A DNA stretch of 64,000 bases, from NCBI RefSeq assembly GCF_002091955.1, contig NZ_MKKY01000073.1, forward strand, positions 1-64,000, written 5' to 3'. This document shows, one piece after another, positions 1 through 7,519 of the stretch. Both the position numbers and the translations under genes were made by a program. How positions within the stretch are numbered: position 1 is the first letter of the stretch; each line of letters opens with the position of its first letter. Source of the stretch: Rhodococcus sp. 1168. GTDB taxonomy: Bacteria > Actinomycetota > Actinomycetes > Mycobacteriales > Mycobacteriaceae. The notes under the pieces were generated by a model, which saw only the letters and a program-made list of their open reading frames with translations, ran no database searches and was not told where the DNA came from.

Positions 1-9
1 CGAGCATCC

Positions 10-402
10 TCAATAACGCGCCACGGTGGTCCCTACCCTCTGGCAATCAGGTGGTCCCATCACCCTGGCAAGCGACACGCTGGGGCCACCAGCGGCTCTG
101 CGGGCTTTCTCCATATCTGCGTGGGTTCGGGTGGCGTGCGGAAACAGGAGAGCGGTGGAGCGTGTGTCGGTCCAGTGGTTGTCACCCTGGATATGAGCGC
201 CGAGCAGTGCGCGGTTATACATGTTGCGTAGGCCCACCTCGAGGTGGGCAAAGTCGTGGAGAAGTGCTGCGTTCACGCAGGTGTTCCACTCGTGCAGTGT
301 GAGCGCCCGGATCCGGCTGCCGCCGGCGAGTCGCAGGTAGGTACTAAACCGTTCGGGACTCAGCCACTGTTCGACCCAGGGGCCGGGTGCTTGTGTTGTC
401 AC
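10..402 (-). pseudogene. Abi-like (Abi_2 type) protein, N-terminal fragment, probably broken
   Basis: The first 100 or so residues read like the actinobacterial Abi family (abortive-infection-like) proteins, including the segments WVEQWLSPERF, LHDFAHLEVGLRNMYNRAL and PHATRTHADMEKARRAAGG. Family members known to me run past 200 residues. Here the reading frame leaves the expected sequence after GGPS and stops at 130 residues, so a frameshift or truncation is likely. Intact relatives are thought to act in phage exclusion or nucleotidyl transfer, but that cannot be assumed for this fragment. It lies on the island side of the tRNA-Lys remnant at 860-901, which fits an accessory gene on a decaying integrated element. 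The missing part could be out of frame at or beyond the window edge. Confidence 0.6.
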
Positions 403-488
403 GGTTGGCAGTCCTACCAGATGGAGCTATGATCGTTGGGCACAGGCCGGTGCTACGTCAGAGGACGTGACCCGGTTGAAGAAGTTCG

Positions 489-531
489 AAAGACCCGGTA
501 TTCAGCTCTGGCAGCTGACCCGGGTCTTTTG
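489..531 (+). terminator. Rho-independent terminator
   Basis: Stem AAAGACCCGG (489-498) pairs perfectly with CCGGGTCTTT (520-529), with a 21-base loop and a short T-run. No gene reading into it from the left was found on the plus strand, so it may be the tail of a lost gene. It could also work in the other direction, ahead of the Abi-like fragment. Confidence 0.6.
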
Positions 532-626
532 CTTTCGCTAGCGTGCCGCATCGCAAAATTGCCAGGTTTTTGGTCCGAGCGGGCCTGGGTGCAGCTCCTT
601 GAGGTCGATGTTTCAGGGTCGCTCGA

Positions 627-753
627 ACTCATCACTTTGAATCGTGGTGGAGTCGAATGTCCATGGCGGTCCGTTTGGACGACGGGGGACTATGCGGGAC
701 GCAGGTGGACCGGTAGCAGGTCACCAGTGGTCATCTTTTACTCATCACTTTGA
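627..753 (+). repeat. 14-bp direct repeat pair near the attachment site
   Basis: ACTCATCACTTTGA occurs at 627-640 and again at 740-753. The copies are identical and same-direction, 113 bases apart, and lie about 110-230 bases from the tRNA remnant. Arm-type binding sites of tyrosine recombinases have this kind of arrangement. That role is inference. Confidence 0.45.
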
Positions 754-859
754 GGCGTATTCGGGTGGATGCACCCGCACGTGAGTGGTCTCTCGAATCG
801 CCGAACAACCTGTTCAACCGGCCTGCGGTGGACGCGGATGCATCCACTGGAATTGTTAC

Positions 860-901
860 CTCTTTTACAGCGGGTCCGGGGTTCGAATCCCTGATGGCGC
901 A
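860..901 (+). other. tRNA-Lys(CTT) 3'-end remnant, probable attR of an integrated element
   Basis: Bases 868-901 contain a complete T-arm (stem CGGGG/CCCTG around loop TTCGAAT, 877-893), the 3' acceptor strand ATGGCGC (894-900) and discriminator A. From memory this matches the 3' half of actinobacterial tRNA-Lys(CTT). Five more bases at 860-864 also fit, with mismatches at 865-867. No 5' half exists: the matching GCGCCAT is not about 72 bases upstream. A typical tRNA terminator follows directly. This is the geometry left when an element integrates into a tRNA 3' end and a copy of that end is displaced. The intact tRNA would lie left of the window. Confidence 0.7.
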
Positions 902-902
902 C

Positions 903-951
903 AAAATATGCCCTCGAGCAGTAGAAATGCTGTTCGGGGGCATATTTTTTG
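903..951 (+). terminator. Terminator following the tRNA-Lys remnant
   Basis: AAATATGCCC pairs with GGGCATATTT and the stem continues with mismatches through CGAGCAG/CTGTTCG. It ends in a T-run. It starts two bases after the tRNA end and looks like the native terminator of the tRNA gene. Confidence 0.75.
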
Positions 952-1122
952 CTCGGTGAGTCGGGTACTAGTGGCCCTTCGACGCCAGCGATGAGCGACC
1001 AGCGACCGTAGTGGGGAAAATTCCCCTGCTCGCGACTGTGATGAGCCGCCAGGTCATTCCACGAGGGTTGGTTGTGTGCGGTTCCGCTCGACACCGCCCG
1101 TGGCGCCACGGCTACGCACCAT

Positions 1123-1601
<479 letters not shown>

Positions 1602-1627
1602 GGTGGGGATTCCTTGTCTGGTCTGCG

Positions 1628-3040
1628 TCACTCGGTGACGGATGAAAGTTCTTGCGAATCAACCAATGTGGAAGATGATTCGATCCAGGCGGTGTAGCCA
1701 CCGACCAGGTCGCTGACGTTCTCGATACCGTCGGCACGCAGTAGCGATGCGGCGACGGACGAGCGCCAGCCGCCGGCGCAATAAACGACGATGGGCTTGT
1801 CTTGTGGCAGATCGTCGAGATGGGAGCGGAGTTGAGCGAGCGGAATCGGCTGAGCGCCTGCGATGACGCCGTCTTCGCGCTCACCGGGATTACGAATATC
1901 GATCAGTGTGATCGCGTCCGCACTCAGGAGCGAGTCCAGCGCGACCACTTCGGTGCGCGGTGCAGTACGCACCAGGTCGGTGAGTGTGTCGGGGAAGGTG
2001 CCGTCTGTGTCGACGGTGAGATACCCGATGACATTGTCGGATCCGATTCGCGCGAGCCGCATTGCTGCATCTTGTTGCTGACCCGGATAGGTGATGAGAG
2101 CGATTCGGCCGCCGATGTCTGCCACCATGCCGCCGGTCTCGGCAAACCTGCCGTCGAATCCGACATTGATCGAGCCACGCACATGTCCGGCAGCGAAATC
2201 GTCGGGCGTGCGAGCGTCGAGGACTCGAATCCCCTCAGCCAATCCAGTGCGCAGTTCAGTCGGCGACAGCGCGGGGATGTGCCGACCTTGATCGAGCAGC
2301 GCCCGATTCGACTTGTTCAAGGCGACATCGGTCGAGAAGTACGCCGGCACCGCAGGCTGACCGTCCGTGACGAGTGCGACGAAGGCGTCCTCGGTCATGG
2401 GCTGCACCGACGGATTGGTGCGTCGTTGCTCACCGATCGTGGAGGTCAGCTCGGACGAGAGGTTTTTGCCGCAGGACGATCCGGCGCCGTGAGCGGGCAT
2501 GACGGTCACCGAGTCGGGCAACATCAGGAGAGTCTCGTGGACGGTGCGGTACATCGCCCGTGCAAGATCGGTGTTGGTGCCATCTGCGAGGTTGGCCAGG
2601 TCGGGGCGGCCGACATCGCCGATGAACATCGAATCTCCGGTGAGCACGGCAGACGGCGCAGCAAGCGGATTCTCTCGGACCAGCAGGCTGATCGACTCCC
2701 ACGTGTGGCCGGGGGTGGAGAGAATCTCGATGTCGACTGTCCCGAGCGACACATGTTCGCCGTGCCGCAACCTGCGGATCGGATACTCGGTATCAGCGGA
2801 TTCGCCGAACCCGACCCACGCTCCCACGGCGTCGACAAGCTCGAGGTGACCGGAAACGAAGTCTGCATGAAGGTGGGTGTTGATTACCCCCTCGATTGTC
2901 AGTCCGTATTTGGCTGCGTCATCGAGATACTCGGTGATGTCGCGACGCGGATCTACCACGATGGCTCTGCCGGTGGTCTCATCGCCGATCAGGTATGACG
3001 CATGAGATAAGCACTCGATGTAGTACTGCTCGAGAATCAT
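1628..3040 (-). CDS. cstB: Persulfide dioxygenase-rhodanese fusion (CstB-like)
   Basis: A 470-residue fusion. The N-terminal metallo-beta-lactamase domain has THLHADFVSGH (H56, H58, D60) and TPGHT (H112), typical of ETHE1-type non-heme-iron persulfide dioxygenases. A middle rhodanese-like domain (roughly 255-355) has no active-site Cys where one is expected (ITYPGQQQDAA). The C-terminal rhodanese domain has the active loop VYCAGGWRSS with Cys421. This three-part layout is that of S. aureus CstB, which oxidises low-molecular-weight persulfides and makes thiosulfate. In this organism the natural substrate may be mycothiol persulfide (inference). The start at 3040 has AAGGAAGG upstream, and the gene heads the operon. 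Confidence 0.88.
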   Translation of the reverse strand: MILEQYYIECLSHASYLIGDETTGRAIVVDPRRDITEYLDDAAKYGLTIEGVINTHLHADFVSGHLELVDAVGAWVGFGESADTEYPIRRLRHGEHVSLGTVDIEILSTPGHTWESISLLVRENPLAAPSAVLTGDSMFIGDVGRPDLANLADGTNTDLARAMYRTVHETLLMLPDSVTVMPAHGAGSSCGKNLSSELTSTIGEQRRTNPSVQPMTEDAFVALVTDGQPAVPAYFSTDVALNKSNRALLDQGRHIPALSPTELRTGLAEGIRVLDARTPDDFAAGHVRGSINVGFDGRFAETGGMVADIGGRIALITYPGQQQDAAMRLARIGSDNVIGYLTVDTDGTFPDTLTDLVRTAPRTEVVALDSLLSADAITLIDIRNPGEREDGVIAGAQPIPLAQLRSHLDDLPQDKPIVVYCAGGWRSSVAASLLRADGIENVSDLVGGYTAWIESSSTLVDSQELSSVTE

Positions 3041-3079
3041 CGGACAACCTTCCTTGCGATATTCGGGGTATATGGAGAC

Positions 3080-3107
3080 TGTATAGATACCCCATGGGGT
3101 ATGTCAA
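3080..3107 (-). promoter_or_regulatory. Sigma-A-type promoter of the persulfide operon with operator in the spacer
   Basis: On the minus strand TTGACA (3107-3102) and TATACA (3085-3080) are separated by 16 bases. The start of transcription would be near 3072 and the leader about 30 bases. The whole spacer is one palindromic operator, so a bound repressor would cover both boxes. Confidence 0.8.
3087..3102. promoter_or_regulatory. CsoR/CstR-type operator 1
   Basis: A perfect 16-base palindrome, ATACCCCATGGGGTAT, between the -35 and -10 boxes. TACCCC...GGGGTA is the known half-site pattern of CsoR/CstR operators. Confidence 0.8.
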
Positions 3108-3108
3108 G

Positions 3109-3122
3109 TACCCCATGGGGTA
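3109..3122. promoter_or_regulatory. CsoR/CstR-type operator 2
   Basis: A perfect 14-base palindrome, TACCCCATGGGGTA, just upstream of the -35 box. Its centre is 21 bases (two helical turns) from operator 1, so two tetramers could sit on the same DNA face. A lone half-site GGGGTAT also lies at 3065-3071. Confidence 0.75.
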
Positions 3123-3123
3123 T

Positions 3124-3427
3124 GCAAGCAGAGTGGACACACCTCGATTTGTGGCCTCGTCACGAGCGTTCGGACATCAAGCAGGACTGGGCAATTGGAA
3201 GACCACTGCATATCCGTCGGTTCAGGAAACAAGGTGGTCCCATGACCGCATCCGCCCGGCTTGGGTCGGGAGAATCAGGTCACAACAACGCGAACGTGCC
3301 CAGTTCAGGTGCGGGCGTCAGTCCGGATTGTCGAGGCAGATGACCCCCTCTAGGACCAGGCCTCGTGCAGTTTCCGGCGTATCCTGTGGAGGGCATGGCC
3401 TCCGTCTCGTGCTTCGAAAGGTCTCCC
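3124..3427. other. Intergenic, no feature recognised
   Basis: About 300 bases between the operators of the persulfide operon and the next gene. Open frames run through it on both strands, but none looks like a protein I know and no hairpin or repeat stands out. A promoter for the following plus-strand gene is expected here. Confidence 0.4.
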
Positions 3428-4219
3428 GTGGCGTACCTCCTCATTGTCATCGTGTTAGCTGCGCTCATCGTTCTGGTTGTAGCCGGCCAGCGACGATCCA
3501 CTGCGGCCAAAGCCCACGAATTGGAGGATGCCCAAGCAGACGCACGTCAATCGATCGAGCGTCTCGGAGGTCAGATCTACAACTTGTCGGGCACCGACCT
3601 CGCCTCCAAACAAGCGCTCGCCGACGCATCGGAACGAAATATTGCCGCGGGATCGCAAATCGAGCAGTCGAAGACTGTTGCGCAGGCGCGGCTCGCGAAG
3701 CAGACCGCCCTCGAGGGGCTGTACTACATCCGCGCGGCTCGGCTGGCTATGGGCATGGACCCTGGCCCAGAAATTGTGGGAATCGACGGTCAGAAATCGG
3801 CCGGTGAGGTGACCGAAGATCGGAAAGTCGACTTCGAAGGAAGGAAAGTCGCCGCATCACCGAACCCATCGGATCAGACCCCGAATTACTACCCTGGCGG
3901 ACGGGTCGCCGGTAGGCCTGTGCCAGCGGGTTGGTACTCCGAGCCCTGGTGGAAACCCGCGCTTGTCGGCGGCGCTTGGGGACTGGGGTCGGCGTTGTTG
4001 TTCTCCTCGATGTTCTCGGGGATGTCCGGCGTCGGCTACGACACCCAAGCCTTCGAAGGCGGCTACGGCGACGGCACCGACAGTGGGTACGACACAGCTG
4101 GAAACTTCGAGGGCGACCAGGGCGGGTACGACCAGGGTGGGTACGACCAGGGTGGGTACGACCAAGGCGGTGGCGATTTCGGTGGCGGTGGCGGGTCTGA
4201 TTTCGGTGGAGGATTTTAA
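3428..4219 (+). CDS. Membrane-anchored DUF1542-type protein with Gly/Tyr-rich tail
   Basis: 263 residues from a GTG start with AAAGG nine bases upstream; an upstream ATG at 3365 is poorer. One N-terminal membrane helix (YLLIVIVLAALIVLVV) is followed by a coiled-coil-like segment rich in Ala, Gln and Glu. Then comes a Pro-rich stretch with YYPGGRVAGRPVPAGWYSEP, a second hydrophobic segment (ALVGGAWGLGSALLFSSMF), and a tail of at least three YDQGG repeats ending in GGGGGSDFGGGF. Similar proteins are common in Rhodococcus with no known role. The tail is low-complexity and likely disordered. A cell-envelope or membrane-associated scaffold is a guess. It stands alone, with no operon partner. Confidence 0.75.
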   Translation: MAYLLIVIVLAALIVLVVAGQRRSTAAKAHELEDAQADARQSIERLGGQIYNLSGTDLASKQALADASERNIAAGSQIEQSKTVAQARLAKQTALEGLYYIRAARLAMGMDPGPEIVGIDGQKSAGEVTEDRKVDFEGRKVAASPNPSDQTPNYYPGGRVAGRPVPAGWYSEPWWKPALVGGAWGLGSALLFSSMFSGMSGVGYDTQAFEGGYGDGTDSGYDTAGNFEGDQGGYDQGGYDQGGYDQGGGDFGGGGGSDFGGGF

Positions 4220-4300
4220 CTGATCTCACCGCAGCTAGAGGCAATTTTGTCTGTCCGGGGGCCTCCTGACGAAGCTCGAAGCAATCGGCGTTGGTCCGGG

Positions 4301-4477
4301 TTATCGGATGGGGGAGTACACGTCGTTCAGGGTCACCAATGTCAGTTCTCTAGTTCGAATGTTGTCGAGTAATTTCGGGTGGACATGCGTGACGGCAGGG
4401 TGGATTGCGTGTCCGATCACCACAGCGCCGGGCGTGAGGTACTTGCGCACGCACTCGATGAGGTAGTCCTCGGTACG
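4301..4477 (-). pseudogene. Remnant of a polysaccharide deacetylase C-terminus
   Basis: In one frame this stretch reads RKYLTPGAVVIGHAIHPAVT followed by LLDNIRTRELTLVTLNDVY. This is the typical last conserved block of actinobacterial polysaccharide deacetylases, where a PGAIVIGHAN-type motif and a VTLDD-Y ending close the domain. No start codon, upstream catalytic motifs or N-terminal domain precede it. The next gene on this strand ends 11 bases upstream. It is best read as a decayed gene tail. Confidence 0.55.
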
Positions 4478-4487
4478 CAGGTGTGCC

Positions 4488-4904
4488 CTACTCGAATGTC
4501 CAGGGCGCCAACACCACCAGCCACCCGTCGGGGTCCTCGAACAACACGGCACCGTGGTCCGTCCAGTATGGATTGGCCGCCTCAACCGGGGTCTGACCGT
4601 CATCGGCGAAACGCTTGCATGCGGCCGCCAAGGCTTCAGGCCCTTTGAGGTAGAGGACCAGCTGATTTTCGGGGTCCCGCTCAGGAATGCGTGGCGATTC
4701 GCCGAACTGCAATAGCTCCATGTGAACGGGGGCGCCCGGCAAACCGAATACGACTCCGTCGTATCCGCTGTGATTTCGCCACTGCGCCAGCACCCGTAGT
4801 CCGACAATGTCGCGGTAGAAAGCAAGTACCTCTTCGTAGTTGGCGGTGGGACGCGCAAATCGAACTGCGCCGACATCAAGATGAGCGGGCCAGGACGAAG
4901 ACAT
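4488..4904 (-). CDS. VOC-family (glyoxalase/bleomycin-resistance fold) protein
   Basis: 138 residues with the paired beta-alpha-beta-beta-beta modules of the vicinal oxygen chelate fold: FYRDIVGLRVLAQW in the first half and AVLFEDPDGWLVVLAP at the end. The EDPDGW motif carries the usual metal-ligand Glu region. The open frame continues far upstream, antisense to other genes, but the fold begins at HLDVGAVRFARP, which fits the ATG at 4904. Substrate unknown; such proteins act as dioxygenases, isomerases or drug-binding proteins. It is next to the deacetylase remnant and diverges from the reductase gene. Confidence 0.8.
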   Translation of the reverse strand: MSSSWPAHLDVGAVRFARPTANYEEVLAFYRDIVGLRVLAQWRNHSGYDGVVFGLPGAPVHMELLQFGESPRIPERDPENQLVLYLKGPEALAAACKRFADDGQTPVEAANPYWTDHGAVLFEDPDGWLVVLAPWTFE

Positions 4905-5036
4905 TTGCGTACTATTCCACGGGTCGTTGCCGAGCACAGGGGCAAACGATTTTCGTCGCTGTGATGAAGAGTCGGTCGAGAACTGGCGGTGTGCGGATCC
5001 CGATGAGTTTCGCCCGCCGGTGCAGTCTTCAGCTGC

Positions 5037-5597
5037 ATGGGAAAACTCAGCTATGGCTTCAACGTATCGGTGGACGGGTATATCGCCGACGCCCAAGGCA
5101 GCATCGGCTGGTCCGAACCGAGCGAAGAACTGCATCAGTATTGGAACGACCTCGAGCGGGAGACTGCCTTGTCGTTCTATGGGCGGCGGCTCTACGAACT
5201 GATGTCCGCGTACTGGCCGACCGCCGACAAGTCCCCGGACACGAACCCGACGATCGTCGACTTCGCGCACATCTGGTGCAACATGCCCAAGGTCGTGTTC
5301 TCTCGCACCCTGGAGTCCGTCGACTGGAACTCTCGCCTCGAACGCGGCGACCCGGTCGAGGTGGTGAGGAAGCTGAAAGCCGAAACCGACGGCAGGCTGG
5401 CGGTGGCCGGGGCGACGTTGGCCGCACCTATTGTGCAGGCGGGACTGGTGGACGAGTTCCGGATAGTGGTTGCGCCGATCGCAGTAGGCGGCGGCATACC
5501 GTTCTTTCCGACCCTGCCGTCGTGGATCTCGATGAGACTGGTGGAGAACCGCACCTTCCCCGGAGGCGCGGTCTTGCTGCGCTACGAGGCGAAGTAG
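5037..5597 (+). CDS. Dihydrofolate-reductase-like (RibD C-terminal domain) protein
   Basis: 186 residues. It starts MGKLSYGFNVSVDGYIA, the usual opening of the stand-alone RibD-C/YyaP-type family, with the nucleotide-binding segment GRLAVAGATLAAPIVQAGLVDEFRI and VVAPIAVGGGIPFFP near the end. Members are presumed NADPH-dependent reductases, but most have no known substrate. Length is normal for the family. It is followed by a flavin-dependent monooxygenase gene in the same direction, 136 bases away, so they may be expressed together. Confidence 0.85.
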   Translation: MGKLSYGFNVSVDGYIADAQGSIGWSEPSEELHQYWNDLERETALSFYGRRLYELMSAYWPTADKSPDTNPTIVDFAHIWCNMPKVVFSRTLESVDWNSRLERGDPVEVVRKLKAETDGRLAVAGATLAAPIVQAGLVDEFRIVVAPIAVGGGIPFFPTLPSWISMRLVENRTFPGGAVLLRYEAK

Positions 5598-5733
5598 TCG
5601 AAGACTCCGCCGACATCGGGGTGAACCGTGCGACAACCGATCTGGCCTGCGACCCGGAACTCGTTCATCCGGAGTGGTTGAATCGACTTCAATGCTGGGT
5701 GGATCCGTCCGCCCTGAATCGAGAGGTCGCATC

Positions 5734-6762
5734 ATGCATGTTGGCGTAGACAGCTTCGTCTCCTCCGTGACAGACCCGACGGACGGCCGCGTGGTCGGGC
5801 CGGCCGAGCGGATGGGGCACCTGCTGGAGGAAATCGCTCTTGCAGACCAGGTCGGGCTGTATTCGTTCGGCATCGGTGAGCATCACCGTAGCGAATATTA
5901 CGATTCGGCGCCGTCGATCATTTTGGCCGCCGCGGCCACTCGGACGGAACGGATTCGCCTCGGCAGTGCGGTCAAGGTGCTCAGCGCAGATGATCCGGTG
6001 CGCGTATTCCAAGAGTTCGCCACCCTGGATCTGATCACGAAGGGCCGGATCGACCTGGTCGTAGGCCGCGGGTCCTTCACCGAGTCGTTTCCGCTGTTCG
6101 GCCTCGACTTCGCCGACTACGACTCTCTCTTCACCGAGAAGCTGGAACTGTTGCTGCAGATCCGCGACAACGTCGAGGTCACCTGGTCCGGTCGGCATCG
6201 CCCACCTCTGGTCCAACAGAGCATCTATCCGCGGCCGGTGCAGGATCCTTTGCCGATCTGGGTCGGCGTCGGTGGAACCCCGGAGTCGTTCGCCCGCGCT
6301 GGCATGCTGGGACTGCCACTGATGGTTGCGATCATCGGAGGTGAGCCGCGCCAATTTGCCCCGCTCGTAGACCTGTACCGGCGCGCAGGTGCCCAGGCCG
6401 GCCATGCCCCGGAGAAGCTGCAGGTGGGGCTGCACGTATTCGGCTTCGTCGCCGAGTCCACGAAGGTGGCAGCGGACACTATCTACCCCGGTTGGAACGA
6501 AATGTTCACCAAAATCTCCCGGGAGCGCGGTTTCTCCCGACCGACCCGCCAGCAGTTCGACGCCACATCCGGGCCCGACGGTGCCTTCTTCATGGGAGAC
6601 CCGCAGACGGTGGCCGAAAAGATTTTGCGGGTCGGCGAGCAGTTGGGCGGTGTCGACCGGTTGTCGCTGCAGATGACGAATCCGAGGCTCGCTCACGGCG
6701 ACCTACTCCGCGGCATCGAATTGCTCGGCACCGAGGTCGCCCCACTGGTGGCGAAGGCCTGA
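5734..6762 (+). CDS. LLM-class flavin-dependent oxidoreductase (luciferase-like monooxygenase)
   Basis: 342 residues from ATG 5734, with GAGAGG upstream; a longer frame begins at 5674 without a site. It has the TIM-barrel signatures of bacterial luciferase-like enzymes: IGEHHRSEYYDSAPSIILAA, RIRLGSAVKVLSADDPVRVF and RIDLVVGRGSF, and a C-terminal FMGDPQTVAEKIL segment. The family uses reduced FMN or F420 to oxidise varied substrates. F420 is available in this group of bacteria, but the sequence does not decide the cofactor. A downstream gene lies on the opposite strand. Confidence 0.88.
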   Translation: MHVGVDSFVSSVTDPTDGRVVGPAERMGHLLEEIALADQVGLYSFGIGEHHRSEYYDSAPSIILAAAATRTERIRLGSAVKVLSADDPVRVFQEFATLDLITKGRIDLVVGRGSFTESFPLFGLDFADYDSLFTEKLELLLQIRDNVEVTWSGRHRPPLVQQSIYPRPVQDPLPIWVGVGGTPESFARAGMLGLPLMVAIIGGEPRQFAPLVDLYRRAGAQAGHAPEKLQVGLHVFGFVAESTKVAADTIYPGWNEMFTKISRERGFSRPTRQQFDATSGPDGAFFMGDPQTVAEKILRVGEQLGGVDRLSLQMTNPRLAHGDLLRGIELLGTEVAPLVAKA

Positions 6763-6791
6763 CGTCTGCGCTGATAGCTACCGGCGGCACA

Positions 6792-7457
6792 TCACTGATC
6801 ATGCTGATGTCGTGCGGCCGCGTCGGCGAGTGTCGAGCGCACTTCTTCGTCGGTGGTCTGCTCGAATCGTGCATACGACGCTCCCACCCCGAAGAACCGG
6901 CGAGGTGTGGAGACGCACACGAATTCGTCGACCAGGTCTCGGAGTGCAGCGCGGCTCGACGTCGAAGCCACCGGCACGGCCGCAATGACGCGGGTGGGGC
7001 CGTAGCGATGCACAACCTCGAGCGCCACTCGCAGAGTTGCTCCGGTAGCGACACCATCGTCGACGACGATCACCGACCTCCCGTCGATCCGAGCGGGCGG
7101 TGCGTTTCCGCGGTATAGCTGTTCGCGACGCTTCAGCTCGCGGGTTTCGTCGGCGATCACCTGTTGCAGCTCGAGCGAATTCACCTTCTCGGCGCGGATC
7201 ACGTCTTCGTTGATCACCGTCGCTCCACCACCGGCGATGGCTCCCATCGCCAGCTCTGGGTGCCTGGGTACGCCGAGCTTGCGCACGACGAGAACGTCCA
7301 ACTGCGCGTGCAATGCCGTAGCGACTGCGGCGGCGACCGGCACTCCGCCACGCGGCAAGGCGAGCACCAGCACGTCGTCGGAGAACTCTTCGGGGTCGAG
7401 GAGGACCGACAACGCCTGCCCGGCGTCGGCTCGGTCGCGGAACGGTCTCGTCCCCAT
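6792..7457 (-). CDS. Predicted phosphoribosyltransferase (type I PRTase fold)
   Basis: 221 residues. The 5-phosphoribosyl-diphosphate-binding loop is clear (VIVVDDGVATGATLRVAL). The N-terminus has the LALPRGGVPVAAAVA segment and VVRKLGVPRHPELAMGAI, typical of the COG1926 group. In actinobacteria these genes often sit with universal stress proteins or dormancy genes; here a universal stress protein lies about 3 kb away. Substrate unknown. It is on the same strand as, and downstream of, the acyl-CoA ligase, with a 62-base gap, so read-through is possible. Confidence 0.85.
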   Translation of the reverse strand: MGTRPFRDRADAGQALSVLLDPEEFSDDVLVLALPRGGVPVAAAVATALHAQLDVLVVRKLGVPRHPELAMGAIAGGGATVINEDVIRAEKVNSLELQQVIADETRELKRREQLYRGNAPPARIDGRSVIVVDDGVATGATLRVALEVVHRYGPTRVIAAVPVASTSSRAALRDLVDEFVCVSTPRRFFGVGASYARFEQTTDEEVRSTLADAAARHQHDQ

Positions 7458-7519
7458 GCACGACGGCTACCCGCGGTATCGAGGCACAAACTCCTCGATC
7501 CGGCGGTTCTTTCCGGCCC

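Larger units (their letters stand above)
403..859. other. Non-coding stretch next to the attachment-site remnant
   Basis: No open frame here has a recognisable protein. It holds one clear terminator hairpin (489-531) and a 14-base direct repeat (627-640 and 740-753). It is probably the edge of an integrated element. Confidence 0.5.

Noticed and set aside
829-901. A complete tRNA-Lys gene
   Set aside because: Only the 3' half folds. There is no acceptor 5' strand, D-arm or proper anticodon stem upstream, so it is a remnant.
1802-2998. A 398-residue plus-strand open frame opposite the persulfide dioxygenase
   Set aside because: It is antisense to a clear enzyme, has no domain and no start site, and results from third-position GC bias.
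4905-5873. Upstream extension of the VOC frame to 461 residues
   Set aside because: The extra 320 residues run antisense through the DHFR-like gene and have no similarity; the fold begins near ATG 4904.
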